In this document: positions 34,545 to 44,741 of the stretch, piece by piece | Layout: every line of letters begins with the position of its first letter | Position numbering within the stretch: position 1 is the stretch's first letter | Assembly: GCA_022539475.1 (NCBI GenBank) | Contig: VCMS01000188.1 | Span: forward strand, 46,636 to 110,635 | Direction of reading: 5' to 3' | Length of the DNA stretch: 64,000 bases | Source of the DNA: Gracilaria domingensis | Lineage: Eukaryota; Rhodophyta; Florideophyceae; Gracilariales; Gracilariaceae | The notes under the pieces: generated by a model | What the model was told of the DNA's origin: nothing | The model's input: the letters and a program-made list of their open reading frames with translations, nothing else | The model's database searches: none | Program-made: the position numbers and the translations under genes

Positions 34545-35391
34545 TGTAGAGCAAAATGCCCTTCGGTGGGGATGCCCTTCAGTGCTTTTCATATAGGTTT
34601 GATCCGTCACTGGCTTCGCCACCTCATTTATGAGAGGGTATTGCGACCACCGGCCCATTTTGGGTTATGCCTAGGAAGGATAGTTTTTTTCCCCGTGTGG
34701 TGAGTTGGCCCGATAGCGGGTGCGCCGTGGCGAGCCTGCCACGGTTGCACACCTTTAGTGTGTTGGCCGGCATTGCCGTATAGTTAGATATTCTAGTTGA
34801 TATTTCCAAGTGCCCTATATAGGTGGCGGCACTTGCTGCCACTGTACCGGAAGTAAACCTCAAGAAGGCTTCTGGCTCTGACTTTCTTGCCGCTTGCGAA
34901 CGGTCTTCGTCCCTAATCAGGCAAGCCGCCGCAATTCCGAGCTAGTCATCCGACCTCTACCACTGAGGAGTTCTAGACCATCGTTACGGCATCTTTTGTT
35001 GTTTGTTTGTTATTATTTCCGTCATACGGCTCTCGTTTCTCTGCCCTGTTATACAGGTTTTTGCTCACTAGTCTCGGGAATTATTCCCGTTTATCACGAC
35101 TCAGTGCTCCGCAGTACGGCTCGTTTGCTGATTCTCTGGTGCTCCCTACCGTTGGGATGGATGTCTCCACTAGCTGTGGCTCGCCGGAACAACCGGATAC
35201 CTACGCCGATTCTTCCCCTTCGCATCTGACTGCACGCTCAGATCGGGGCCACCCGGACTTACACCCGGCATCGCGCTGGCTCTATCAGAGGGTTCTACTG
35301 CTGCATCTACCTCTATAGAGAGCAGGTCCCGAACACCCTGTCGGTGCGCTTTCCGCGACGGGGCCCCTGTTTGCCCACTCGTGGGATTGCA
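34545..35391 (+). repeat. 3' LTR of gypsy-2
   Basis: About 847 bp, matching 24369-25218 with many scattered differences, densest in the first 130 bases. Confidence 0.85.
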
Positions 35392-35763
35392 CAAACAAGT
35401 TTTCCTGATACAATCACCATACTGCCACAAATCCCGCAAAGACAGGTACTGCATAGACATCTCATCTTCATAATTCTCTTCAAACGAACCTTAATTGCAG
35501 TTTCAGAAGTGGTAGAACGCTTCCTGTTCAATTGCGATATTGAATGCCATACCAGTGGTGCCACCAATGATGTTAACGATACCGAGCATGTCCCAATTAG
35601 ACGCAACGGCACGAAAGACATATGACATTTGTGCAATTACCAGCCTGCCGCACCTTTTCAATGTTCATATGTACAGCCTTACAATAATATACTATTCTTA
35701 ATACTCGCAAGACACTCATAATTTACTAATCATCTCATCCAGTTCGAGGCGCTCGCAGCCTCA

Positions 35764-38700
35764 TTATTGACAAATCGTCATCACTACTGCTCTCGAGCAC
35801 TTCAGTTCTACCGGCCTCCGCTTCCACACTGATCTCCACGACCACTTGGTCTTCTTCCATGTCAACCGCCCTTCCTTATCGGACAACAGTTCATTCTCCG
35901 TCTCCTCCTCCTCGTCACCACTGACAAACGTGGGTCGGAAATCCCGTACCCGATGAACTGCATCAGGTAGTGCGTAGCTCTCTGGGACCATGTACATGTG
36001 GAATCTAACCAGCAAATCCATGGACTCAGGCCTATCCACTTTGTCCTTCTCACTTGCTCCAGCATGTCTCACATCACCACGGCCCACGAATATAGAGTAC
36101 TGTAGGATGATTATCTTCTTCGCTGGATACGCCTCCGACATCACTCGCAACTGTTGGTTGTTCATCCCGACCAGTTGATGGCTTCCAGGGCTCACCCAGA
36201 GAGGAAATCCCTCTTTCCCAGAGACCATCACAAAGTATCCGGGGCTAGGAATATTCATTGTTTCCTTCGTAACCAGACCACTGAAGTCCGTGTGCAGCGT
36301 CTGTCGCATGCAATTTCTCGTGGTCCCCAGAAATCGGCCAGCAGTTTTCGCAGTGTACATCTTCACAGCTTCTATTTCATTGTCCCATAGTCCCAAAGCC
36401 GCAGAAATTGTACCCATTGGAACATCAAGTAAAGCACGCGCCCTTACAACCCACCTGAGCTCCTCATTATCCTCCGGCTTCTCCACTGTACCCCAACGTG
36501 TCGACATCACTCTCCCGTCCTTCCATCCTTCATCATCGTTGATGACATGAACAAACGACTTCTGTTCCTCCCCTTTCCGTATATCCGGCATCGCTCCATA
36601 CTCATTCTCGAAGAAGTGGACCAATTTCCCTGACACATCTCCAAACTCCCGAACTTCTTCCAACTCCTCCCATTTAGGGACACCATTATCCGTCGCAAAG
36701 CTATCAAGCACGCAAAATCCATTCTGCCTTAGCTCAGCTTGCATTCGGGCGAAGAAAATTTGCCGAAATTCGTCATGCTTCTTCGCAGCAACCCACAGCA
36801 CCTCTTCATCATCCATACCTGTCGGGCGAGTACGAGGATAATGCATACCAAATGTCTCCGCCCGGAGGCGATTTTCAGCCCTTGCAGCGTGCCAAAACAC
36901 AAGATGGTGTACATCTCTGAGATCTGAGACACTTAGCAGCTCCGACCTATGTGCCTTCGGCAAGTGAATGACTCTGAGCCAGGGATCCTTGTGCTCAATC
37001 GCGTTCTTCCCTTGCCATTCCTGCGGCCTCAGCCTGACATAACCGCACCATGATGGGTTCTGTAGGCCATCATATGCATCTCCTCGAACAAGTCCGTGCT
37101 CCTCAGATTCCGGAAGAGCTGTAGGTAACTCGTCATCAAATGACCCCCCATCTGTCTCTTGCTGATCGTCTGGCGCAGCATCTTTCTCGACGGTGACAAC
37201 CCGTGAAACTGTGACAGCAAGAAGCTCTTCGTCATCTACAAATGCAGAACTGCATGCGTTCTCTGCATTCTCTCCCTCTGCCAATGACACAAACTGAACC
37301 TTCATCGACCTTCCTCTCAGCACATGTTCATTTAGTTGAGACATCAGGTTATCCGCTGTCATGCTGTTCAGAGTGGATCTCATCTGTTGTGTGAAAGTCT
37401 TTCTCTGTTTCTTTCTGGGCGGAGCCCGCTGTTTATCTTCAGAGCTATCTTGAACTTCTATGGCACCTCGATTTTGGCCGTGCTCAATTTCCTTATAACG
37501 CACCTGCGCTCGTTCTCGTGGACTTCTTCGCGGCTCCCATTCTTCACTGACAGATGTTCCAGCAGCAGCAGCGGGAGTCCTCCTCTTCGCCACAAACTGC
37601 TTCACTGGTGCGGGCGGCGGATTTACCTTGAGCATCGTCCGTAATCGATTCTGAACGGAAGTCGTGGCAGTTCTAATTGAGTTCGTCCTGCTCCAAACAC
37701 GCAGCAATGTATTTAAGTTCACAACTTTTCCCAAAAGGAACTGATACACAGCTGCGTTGTTGTCTGGGTCTTCAACGTCATCTTCATTCGATGGAGCAGA
37801 AAGACTGACTTCGCGTTTCAGAAATACTTCCATGGACTCTTCCTCGTTCAGTTCATTCCTCACTGCTCGAGCTGAGCGGAACATAGACACTGCTCTATCA
37901 TAAAAAAAACCTCGAACCTCCTCGAAGCGTTTCCATTGCTTTGTCTTCGTCGACTTGCCCTTCAATAGAAACATCTGAAGACAATCAAGAATGAAGGAAA
38001 ACTCCTCGGCATCCAAAACATATAGCGGAGTATGAGACAGATGTGTGAGACTTATGTCACTCACAGTTTCACATATATCCTCGAAATGGGCCAGCATTTC
38101 CTCACGAGACATGAGTTGCAGGGCGACATTAGCATATCTCAGATACTGACGCTCTTGCACAGTCCCAATCAGTTGGCTCTCATTCAACACTTCTGTCACT
38201 TCTGCAGGATCCACGTCTGCCGGCGTCACCCTCTCAACATTTTCAATTAGAATGGCGACCACACTAACTATAGAGTGTATCTTGTCTGCAAACATCATTT
38301 TTCGCATGGTAACTCGTCGACTCATAGAGGTACGAAGCAAAACATAACAATTCCTTCATCCCAATGAGCCTCCCATCTCTTCGTATCAGCAGATTGCAAC
38401 GGCAAAACTTGGCTAATCTCTTCCACTTCGGTGCACCAGTCGCTGCCAAATATTGTATAATTTTCAGGCGATGCAAACCATCCACAATGAAGCACTTCTT
38501 CGTTAGGCGTCCCTTGTCAGTATCCCTCTCTCCCGTAGTAGCATCTTGTAAGGCCACCACTAGAGAACCGATCGACTACAATATCCCCCGCTCCTCCATA
38601 CTCTTCATGAGGGCTTCAACGTGGCGTTTACTTACTCCACGGAGTAAATTGGGCGGAGTGTCCACGGGAGTAATGTCAACAGTAACAACAACCATCCGGT

Positions 38701-39634
38701 AGTGATTGAGGTTCATCTTTGGGACCTTCTGAGGAATTCGTCTGTACGTCTTGCTTCTGCTCCGAGTAGGTGTCCCTTGTGTTCCTGACTGCTCGCCAGA
38801 AACACTTGAACGTGCCATTCTTGCGGACAGAAGCACAAAGTCATCGTCCTGCTGCTCCGCAGTTTCTGGTGCAGTTTGGGGTACAGATGGACCAGCTCCT
38901 CGTGCGGATTGCGCATCCGCGTCTGGAAGGGGACCTTTTATGATCTCATCTTCCTCTTCTTGCACAGCCATCGCATGCTGAACGGTCTGTTTCGACGCAG
39001 AAGATCCCCTTGTGTTGACGATCTGATTCATCGCAGAGGATGCCCTTCTCGACCCAGTGGGCTTCGTAGCGGAGGTAGACTTTGTTTGGCCTGTCCGCTT
39101 CGTAGCTCGAAATGATCTCGTCTCCATAGTTCGCTTCGTAACAGACGACGGACCGGCCCGCGGAGGTGCTACTGATGCGCTACCTCTAGGGGTTGATGAA
39201 CTTCGAATTGGCTCCGTGCGGCTTGTCAGCGTCATCGCATCACTCATAGCGCTCACCGTTCGTCGCCTGGACGTCGGAATGCTGGCTGCCACCGGTTCCA
39301 TCATTTTCTCATCCCAAGGAGCGGCCGTCCGGAGATCCTGGATGTATTGTGGTAGATCCAGGCCTTCCGCATGGTAAGGGTAGAACGTCTGACCGCTTCG
39401 TCTGATGAGAATATTATGAACCACCACAACACCTGGGTCCAATTGCTTCCCGTTCAACTCGCAGCGTAGAACACTTCCAATTCCATGCAACAACTCTTCC
39501 CCGACTATCACCTTTCCTTCGTTCTCAATATCCATCTGCAGAGAAACCCGCATTCCAACTTGCAATCATCGAATGCTCCGCCGTGTGCGAGGAGTCACGC
39601 TTTGCGTACGCTTTCGAACAGGAATCGGCTTCAT
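35764..39634 (-). pseudogene. ParB-like domain plus 2OG-Fe(II) dioxygenase fusion
   Basis: Starts at ATG 39632-39634 (MKPIPVRKRTQ). A TGA at about 39566, a disordered Arg/Ser/Thr-rich linker, then a ParB-like fold: DITPVDTPPNLLRG, VEALMKSMEERGIL, TAG near 38574, CFIVDGLHRLKIIQYL (the DGxxR signature), and helices after a frame change near 38340. 35764-38340 is one 858-residue frame. Its C-terminal third is a double-stranded beta-helix oxygenase: LHTDFSG with Fe ligands His (36293-36295) and Asp (36287-36289), GRGDVRHAGA with distal His (36064-36066), and LLVRFHMY with the 2OG-binding Arg (36004-36006). Relative to copy 2 a 4-base loss near 35875 changes the last 50 residues. ParB-type domains bind or cut DNA; such oxygenases hydroxylate bases or proteins. 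The substrate is unknown. Confidence 0.7.
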
Positions 39635-40087
39635 GTTGAACGGTTATTGCAGTGAAAGGTTTAGATCCATAATACGCTCGCTCTGGACGATACAAGAACG
39701 GAGGCGAGCCTTTAAATGGCGAGTTACGCTGGGCACCCCCGTTTTCGGCACCTTCTCCCAGCGCACCGCCAGTCTCGTCCGTGTCCTGTCCGTGGCCGCT
39801 GGCTCGCTGAATGTACGCTTTAGAGTCGTGGCGTACGCGCAACGATGACTCACGCAATCAATGGTCGCTCTCTAATCGTGCTCTTCAAGTGCTCATAACA
39901 CTGTCATAGTAGTCAAAAGTACACTCATTCATGTACAGCCGACTTCCGCCAATACACACGGACAGCGGCGAAAACGTACCGGCGGGCGGGTGTAGCGAAA
40001 TCAATGCGGGAAGTACCGGGGGGGCGTGTTTTGGGAGGTCTCCGGAAGGTGTCAGAATGTGTCCAGAATGTGCCCGCGGGTGGGGGA

Positions 40088-40129
40088 GGTCCGGTCGTGT
40101 TAGGGTAGCTACCCTAACACGAGCGGACC
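40088..40129. repeat. Palindrome 1 (centre 40108/40109)
   Basis: GGTCCG...GTTAGGGTAGCTACCCTAAC...CGGACC, a 42-bp near-perfect palindrome with one mismatch pair (GTC/GAG arm). Could extrude as a cruciform. Confidence 0.85.
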
Positions 40130-40485
40130 CACCCGTCCGCTGGCATAAAATCGCACATTTTTCAAAAAAGCGGCCAGAACGTATCTGTTTGTCGCACAAT
40201 GGTGGTACGACGAGAGGGAGAGCACGTACGGAAGGGTGTGAAGCGCGTTCGCAACAACGCCCTTCTCACCCTGCTGTCAGCAGCGCTCGGTGTCGTGCGT
40301 TCGGAGTGAGGCTGTTGTTGCGCGCCGTGGCTGGCCAGCACATCGGCTGCCCTCCGATGGGCTGCATGCGCGTAACGGACTTACGGCTCCGGGATGGAAC
40401 TGCGTCGTGTGCAGTCCATGACTGGCGTAAAGATTAGTGTAATGAAAAATGTAAGTTGTTTCATAGCTTACCACTAGACTAAACA

Positions 40486-40660
40486 AGACTGCTATCGATG
40501 GCGACCTGAAGTATTGCTGCGCCAAGGGCGCCCGCCGTGCCGGGGTACGCCATCGCCATTAGCGGTGAATCCAGTTCGTCAGCCGCGTCGTCGAACACCG
40601 CGCAGAATGCATACAGTCCCCCACATTCTTGACACTCGACACCACCCTCTTCTCTTCAGC
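40486..40660 (-). pseudogene. Unidentified coding remnant in the intergene
   Basis: Minus-strand frame reads VECQECGGLYAFCAVFDDAA and continues LDSPLMAMAYPGTAGALGAA to a TAG near 40486. It looks like the C-terminus of a captured protein. Family not recognised. Confidence 0.3.
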
Positions 40661-40793
40661 AGTTGTGGTGCGCGTAAGAATTAGGGAGCGTTTGGAGGAG
40701 GGAGAAGATGGGTTGGTGCGCGGAGGTGACGCCGTGGTTGCGGCAAGTGCCAGGGGGCGTGTTTTGAGAGGTCCCCGGAAGGCGCCAGAATTT

Positions 40794-40887
40794 GGCCAGA
40801 ACGTGCCTGCGGGCGGGGAGGTTCGGTCGTGTTATGGTAGCTACCCTAACACGACCGGAAGCCCCCGCCCGCGGGCACGTTCTGGCC
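40794..40887. repeat. Palindrome 2 (centre 40840/40841)
   Basis: 94-bp inverted repeat without spacer, outer arms GGCCAGAACGTGCC/GGGCACGTTCTGGCC and the same GTAGCTAC core. A few mismatches. Confidence 0.88.
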
Positions 40888-40914
40888 GATTATTTGAAAA
40901 ATGTGCGATTTTAT

Positions 40915-40994
40915 GCCCGCGGGCTTGAGGGGGGGTCCGGTCGTGTTAGGGTAGCTACCCTAGCACGACCGACCCCCCCTCCCAGCCGCGGGCA
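40915..40994. repeat. Palindrome 3 (centre 40954/40955)
   Basis: About 80 bp, outer GCCCGCGGGC arms and the core GTTAGGGTAGCTACCCTAGC. Spaced 114 bp from palindrome 2. Confidence 0.85.
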
Positions 40995-41354
40995 CGTTCT
41001 AGCCACATTCTGGCACCCTCCGCAGACCTGCCAGAGCACAACTTCCGGTACTTCTCGCAATGATTTCGCTGCACACGCCGTGCAGATATATCAAACTAGA
41101 CTAAACTAGCGCTTCACACCCACTTGGTCCGCGATTTTTAGCACAATACGCGACCTTTGCAATAGCTCCGAATCGCACGTGGCCTACACGCGACGCTATC
41201 GCACCCGCTCAAAGCGACATGGACACCGACCTCAGAAGCGAGCGGACACGGACACGAACGAGACTGGCAGTGCGATGGGAGGCGCTGCCGAAAGCGGGAG
41301 TGCCCAGCGTAAGTCGCAGTTTAAAGGCTCGCCTCCGTTGTTTGCGCTGAAGCG

Positions 41355-44300
41355 ATGGATTCCACTGACGATGGAGAGAAGATACATCTTATTGACATGA
41401 GTGCTCCGCCTCTGGCGTTCCATGCATATGCCAGACTTTTCTTGGTTCTTCGCAATGCGTTGGCAAACAGCGATGGATGCCCTGGTCGGCCACGGGACGT
41501 GGGGTTTAGAGGGCTAATAGAGTTTCGCGCCGACAACTATAAGCATATTCCGGAGGCAAGGAAGATGTTTGAGGAGGCCACTAACTCCAAGAACCTGCAG
41601 AACGTAACACTGCAACAGCTGCAAAAGAGTGTTGTGAATAACAAACCTGTGGAGCAACGATATCTTGTAACGAAGCTTCTTGAAAAGAAGGACAGGGATG
41701 AAGACCAGAGACTCCGTGATTATTTCCTTCTCTCTATGGATATCGGTATATACCTACCGGTGTGATGCCTGGTTGGTTATTTCATGACCAGGAAAAAGCA
41801 GGTTCTGAAGACGACAGTGTTTATCCCACCAACAGCTGTGAACTTATTTGAGGTCGTTATATACTTATCATACCTCGGCCACATAATGGGAGAGAACGAC
41901 AACATCAGAATGATGAAGAGGAAACAGCCGAAAAAGAAACGAAAAGTCAACCATGCACCATCTGTGTACATATCCACTTTTACGTCGTTCTCCAAAGACA
42001 ACTGTGATCGATTGAGATTTGCTATCAGTGAGGTCGTATGGGCATGGAGTTGTTTTGCGGCTCATCTTGGATATACGACCGTGCAGCACATGGTGAAACC
42101 ATACATTTATATGAATATGCAGACGTTGAAGTATACAGCGCTAGAGACACGGGAGTCTGGTTATGCCCCGACAAGCCAGAGTACTCGATTAAACACACAA
42201 GATGTGGCACAGAGCAGTACTAGTGGATCGATGGAGACCTTGAGCGATGAATGCGATACAAACATCCGAATACTGGCTAAGGAATTTTTGACAGATCTCG
42301 AAACCATATGCACCCACGATAGCCTCTATAGCTTACGGGCTGATCAGATGAGGAACTGGATAGAGTTTTCGAAGATACGGATGGATACCGTATCTGGTTC
42401 TGACTCCGGTGATTTGCCTGCACGATTTTAGAACTTTTCGCAGTTGCTATGGAAACCGATACAGGATATGCGTCATGAGGCAGGGTTCAATGTGGGCATT
42501 ACCGTGAAACCCGATATTGAACTGCGTATCCTTCTAAAACTTCCGTTAATGCCGAAACTTCTTCGACCAAGTCTGCCCCACCCACACCTCGTCGAGAGTA
42601 TATGCACCTCGTGAGCTCAGATAACGAAGACTTCGAAAAGCCGGTGAATCGTGCGGAGTATGAATCTCGGGTTATCGTGTACAACATCCAAAAGACTGGG
42701 ATTGAGCCGCCCATGAAGCGGATATCCAGTCTCCTTCGAATGAATATGGACAAGGTGTGGAAGGGGATGAGAAAGTCGCACTTTGTAGCGTACAATTGTG
42801 ACATGAAGGACCTGAGGCACACACATGAAACGTTTGTGAATGAGAGTGAGATTTTATGGGGTGAGACACAGCTTGTCCTAACAGACCATCGCCATCGCTT
42901 TAACACTCGAAGGAAGAGGAGCAAACGGAATAGTGCTCACGATGTCTTCAGTGAGAATGACATGATCAGTACGACGGACTTAATAAGTTCCGCGCTTCGG
43001 TCAGGTGGGCACTTCATTATATTCTGTGCCATGGCACGGTTTCATGTTTGGCACAGGATACTCTCGGAAACGGCAAATAGAAGAGATGACTGGAAGCAAA
43101 GGTAAGCCAGAACTCATGCCTTCGTTTAATGTGGATGGGAATCCACTTGTGTACATCCGGGATCGAAGTAATGTTGGCGGGAATCCACGGAAGTTTGGGA
43201 TACAGCCCGTAACGGAGTACGCCGTTCATGGGGTGAAGCGTGGATTGCGACTATCGGAGGAAGCCAGTCTTACTCCATTTGAGAAGAACAATTTCATTCT
43301 TTCTACTTTCCCGGCAAACAGGAATGTAATTGACCGGGTGCCGAAACCGAGAGCGGGGAAGTGGTTGACATGGAATTTAAATGATCCAGGTAGTTCAGTA
43401 CCAAGTGCGCAGTACATGAGACCGGAGCAGAAGTCTAGGGAGTTGATGAAAGAGTTGTTATGACGGTTCACAAGACCGGGTGATCTTGTCATGGACACGT
43501 TCGCGGGAATCTTTTCTACGGGTATAACGTGCGTATCGCTCACAAGGCATAGGAAGTTCTTGGGGTGCGAGAACAATATGCCATGCTTCAGCCATGCGAA
43601 GCACCATATAACGACTCCTATGGCTGAAGTTCTTCACCGGGGGAAGAATGAAATCGTGGTTGAACAGGAGGAGGTGGATGCTGCTTCAACGACTTATGAA
43701 CGGGTTCCACATCAAGACTGAGGTCGCGTTGAATGGAAGGCTCCATTTGGGTACCCCCAGTACCAAGTGATGCCTGCACATATTACTCGGTTCCTGGGAA
43801 GATACTGGAAGGACTGGGAGTTTTTCGACAAGTGTGGACAGCATACTGTAGATCTTTGAGAGGAGAAGTACCAAGGAGCTCTGAATCTAATGGATATACA
43901 TATGCTGTTGACGGTTGAAGCCAATCGCTATCGCTTACATGTAGCATATTCTAAGATTCGACATCCCCGTGTTGGTATGGGGGTGTTCACGGAACATAGG
44001 ATATTGGCTGTGGAAACTATCTGTCATTTTTATGGAAATTTGGTATACACGGATCTGACGAACCGGAAGGAAAGACACTTAACGTATGGAAGTGGCTGTC
44101 TGGGAGCCACGCCTGTGCGGTACAAGTTGTTTTCTATGATGGTCACTGTGACTGGTTCGGAGTTTCTGCACCTGAGGAACAGACCAAGAAAGGCTCAGGA
44201 TAGAAAGAAGAGCGAAGTCTACATTGTCCCGGCGCCTTTTTGTATCGGGGGCAACATTAACGACGGCGGATATCATGCCGGAAATACCGATTTATCGCAG

Positions 44301-44495
44301 CCCCAGTCAAACAGGACTCGAAGTGCCAATGTGCAGATGGTGAAAGCGAAGTCCGTGATACAGTTTAAGTCCGACCTTTTTAACTATGCTCTACTTCGTT
44401 GTAGAGCAGTAAAAGATATTGAGAAGGGCGAAGAGTTGTATTTCAACTACGAAGAGCAGTATGCCTGGAACTGGGCTCTGACATTGGAGCAATAG
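41355..44495 (+). pseudogene. N4/N6 DNA methyltransferase plus SET domain fusion
   Basis: ATG at 41355. The first 350 residues are unrecognised, with a basic MKRKQPKKKRKVNH stretch that could be a nuclear signal. Then a beta-class amino-methyltransferase: motif IV region LVLTD..RFNTRRKRS (near 42880), SGGHFIIFCAM, and the C-terminal motif I RPGDLVMDTFAG (near 43470-43505) with RKFLGCE. The SET domain at about 43960-44480 has VGMGVFTEHRI, a central CIGGNINDGG and the end DIEKGEELYFNYEE. Stops at 41763, 42429, 43461, 43719 and 43857; shifts at about 42450-42520 and 43060-43090. The catalytic DPPY-type motif reads DHRHRF, apparently altered by a 6-base tandem duplication at 42887-42898. In life it would mark DNA and histones; targets unknown. 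Confidence 0.75.
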
Positions 44496-44741
44496 ATGAG
44501 TGCAGTACCGAATAGAAAGTAAATATGCTTGTGAATGCTGCAGCTGCCTGCAATACGCGTTGTACATGTACACTGGAGCTCTTCATCTATATGTAACGGC
44601 GATATTTGCGACCCATTGCGCACCTCAAAATCCAAAAAAGCAGAAACTGCGGAGTCTCCAGGAATATCTGAACCATGCACTCCACCCAACCACCCCCTCT
44701 TCCCAAGTATTTCGTTTCCTTACCCCGTTTATCTCCACAAG

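Larger units (their letters stand above)
24369..35391 (+). mobile_element. Gypsy-2, Ty3/gypsy chromovirus-like LTR retrotransposon
   Basis: LTRs at 24369-25218 and 34545-35391, both starting TGTAGAGCAAAA. A tRNA-like primer site follows the 5' LTR and a polypurine tract precedes the 3' LTR. Gene order gag, protease, RT, RNase H, integrase, extended tail, chromodomain. Many stops and frameshifts. The LTRs are visibly more diverged from each other than those of gypsy-1, so it is older or recombinant. No matching 5-bp target duplication could be read (left flank GATTG, right flank CAAAC). Confidence 0.9.
39635..41354. promoter_or_regulatory. Divergent intergene made of nested inverted repeats
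   Basis: Separates the two divergent modification genes. Outer arms at about 39690-39815 and 41230-41345 are inverted copies sharing TTTAAAGGCTCGCCTCCGTT. Inner arms at about 39975-40060 and 41010-41080 share an inverted GTAGCGAAATCA...GAAGTACCGG block. Three strong palindromes lie between. A block containing AAAATCGCACATTTTTCA occurs inverted at about 40145-40165 and 40891-40913. The TTTAAA in each outer arm, close to each start codon, may be a promoter element. A bidirectional control region or a replication/partition site are both possible. Confidence 0.7.

Noticed and set aside
40101-40118. TTAGGG/CCCTAA inside the palindromes as telomere repeats
   Set aside because: Single units within a palindrome, never in tandem.
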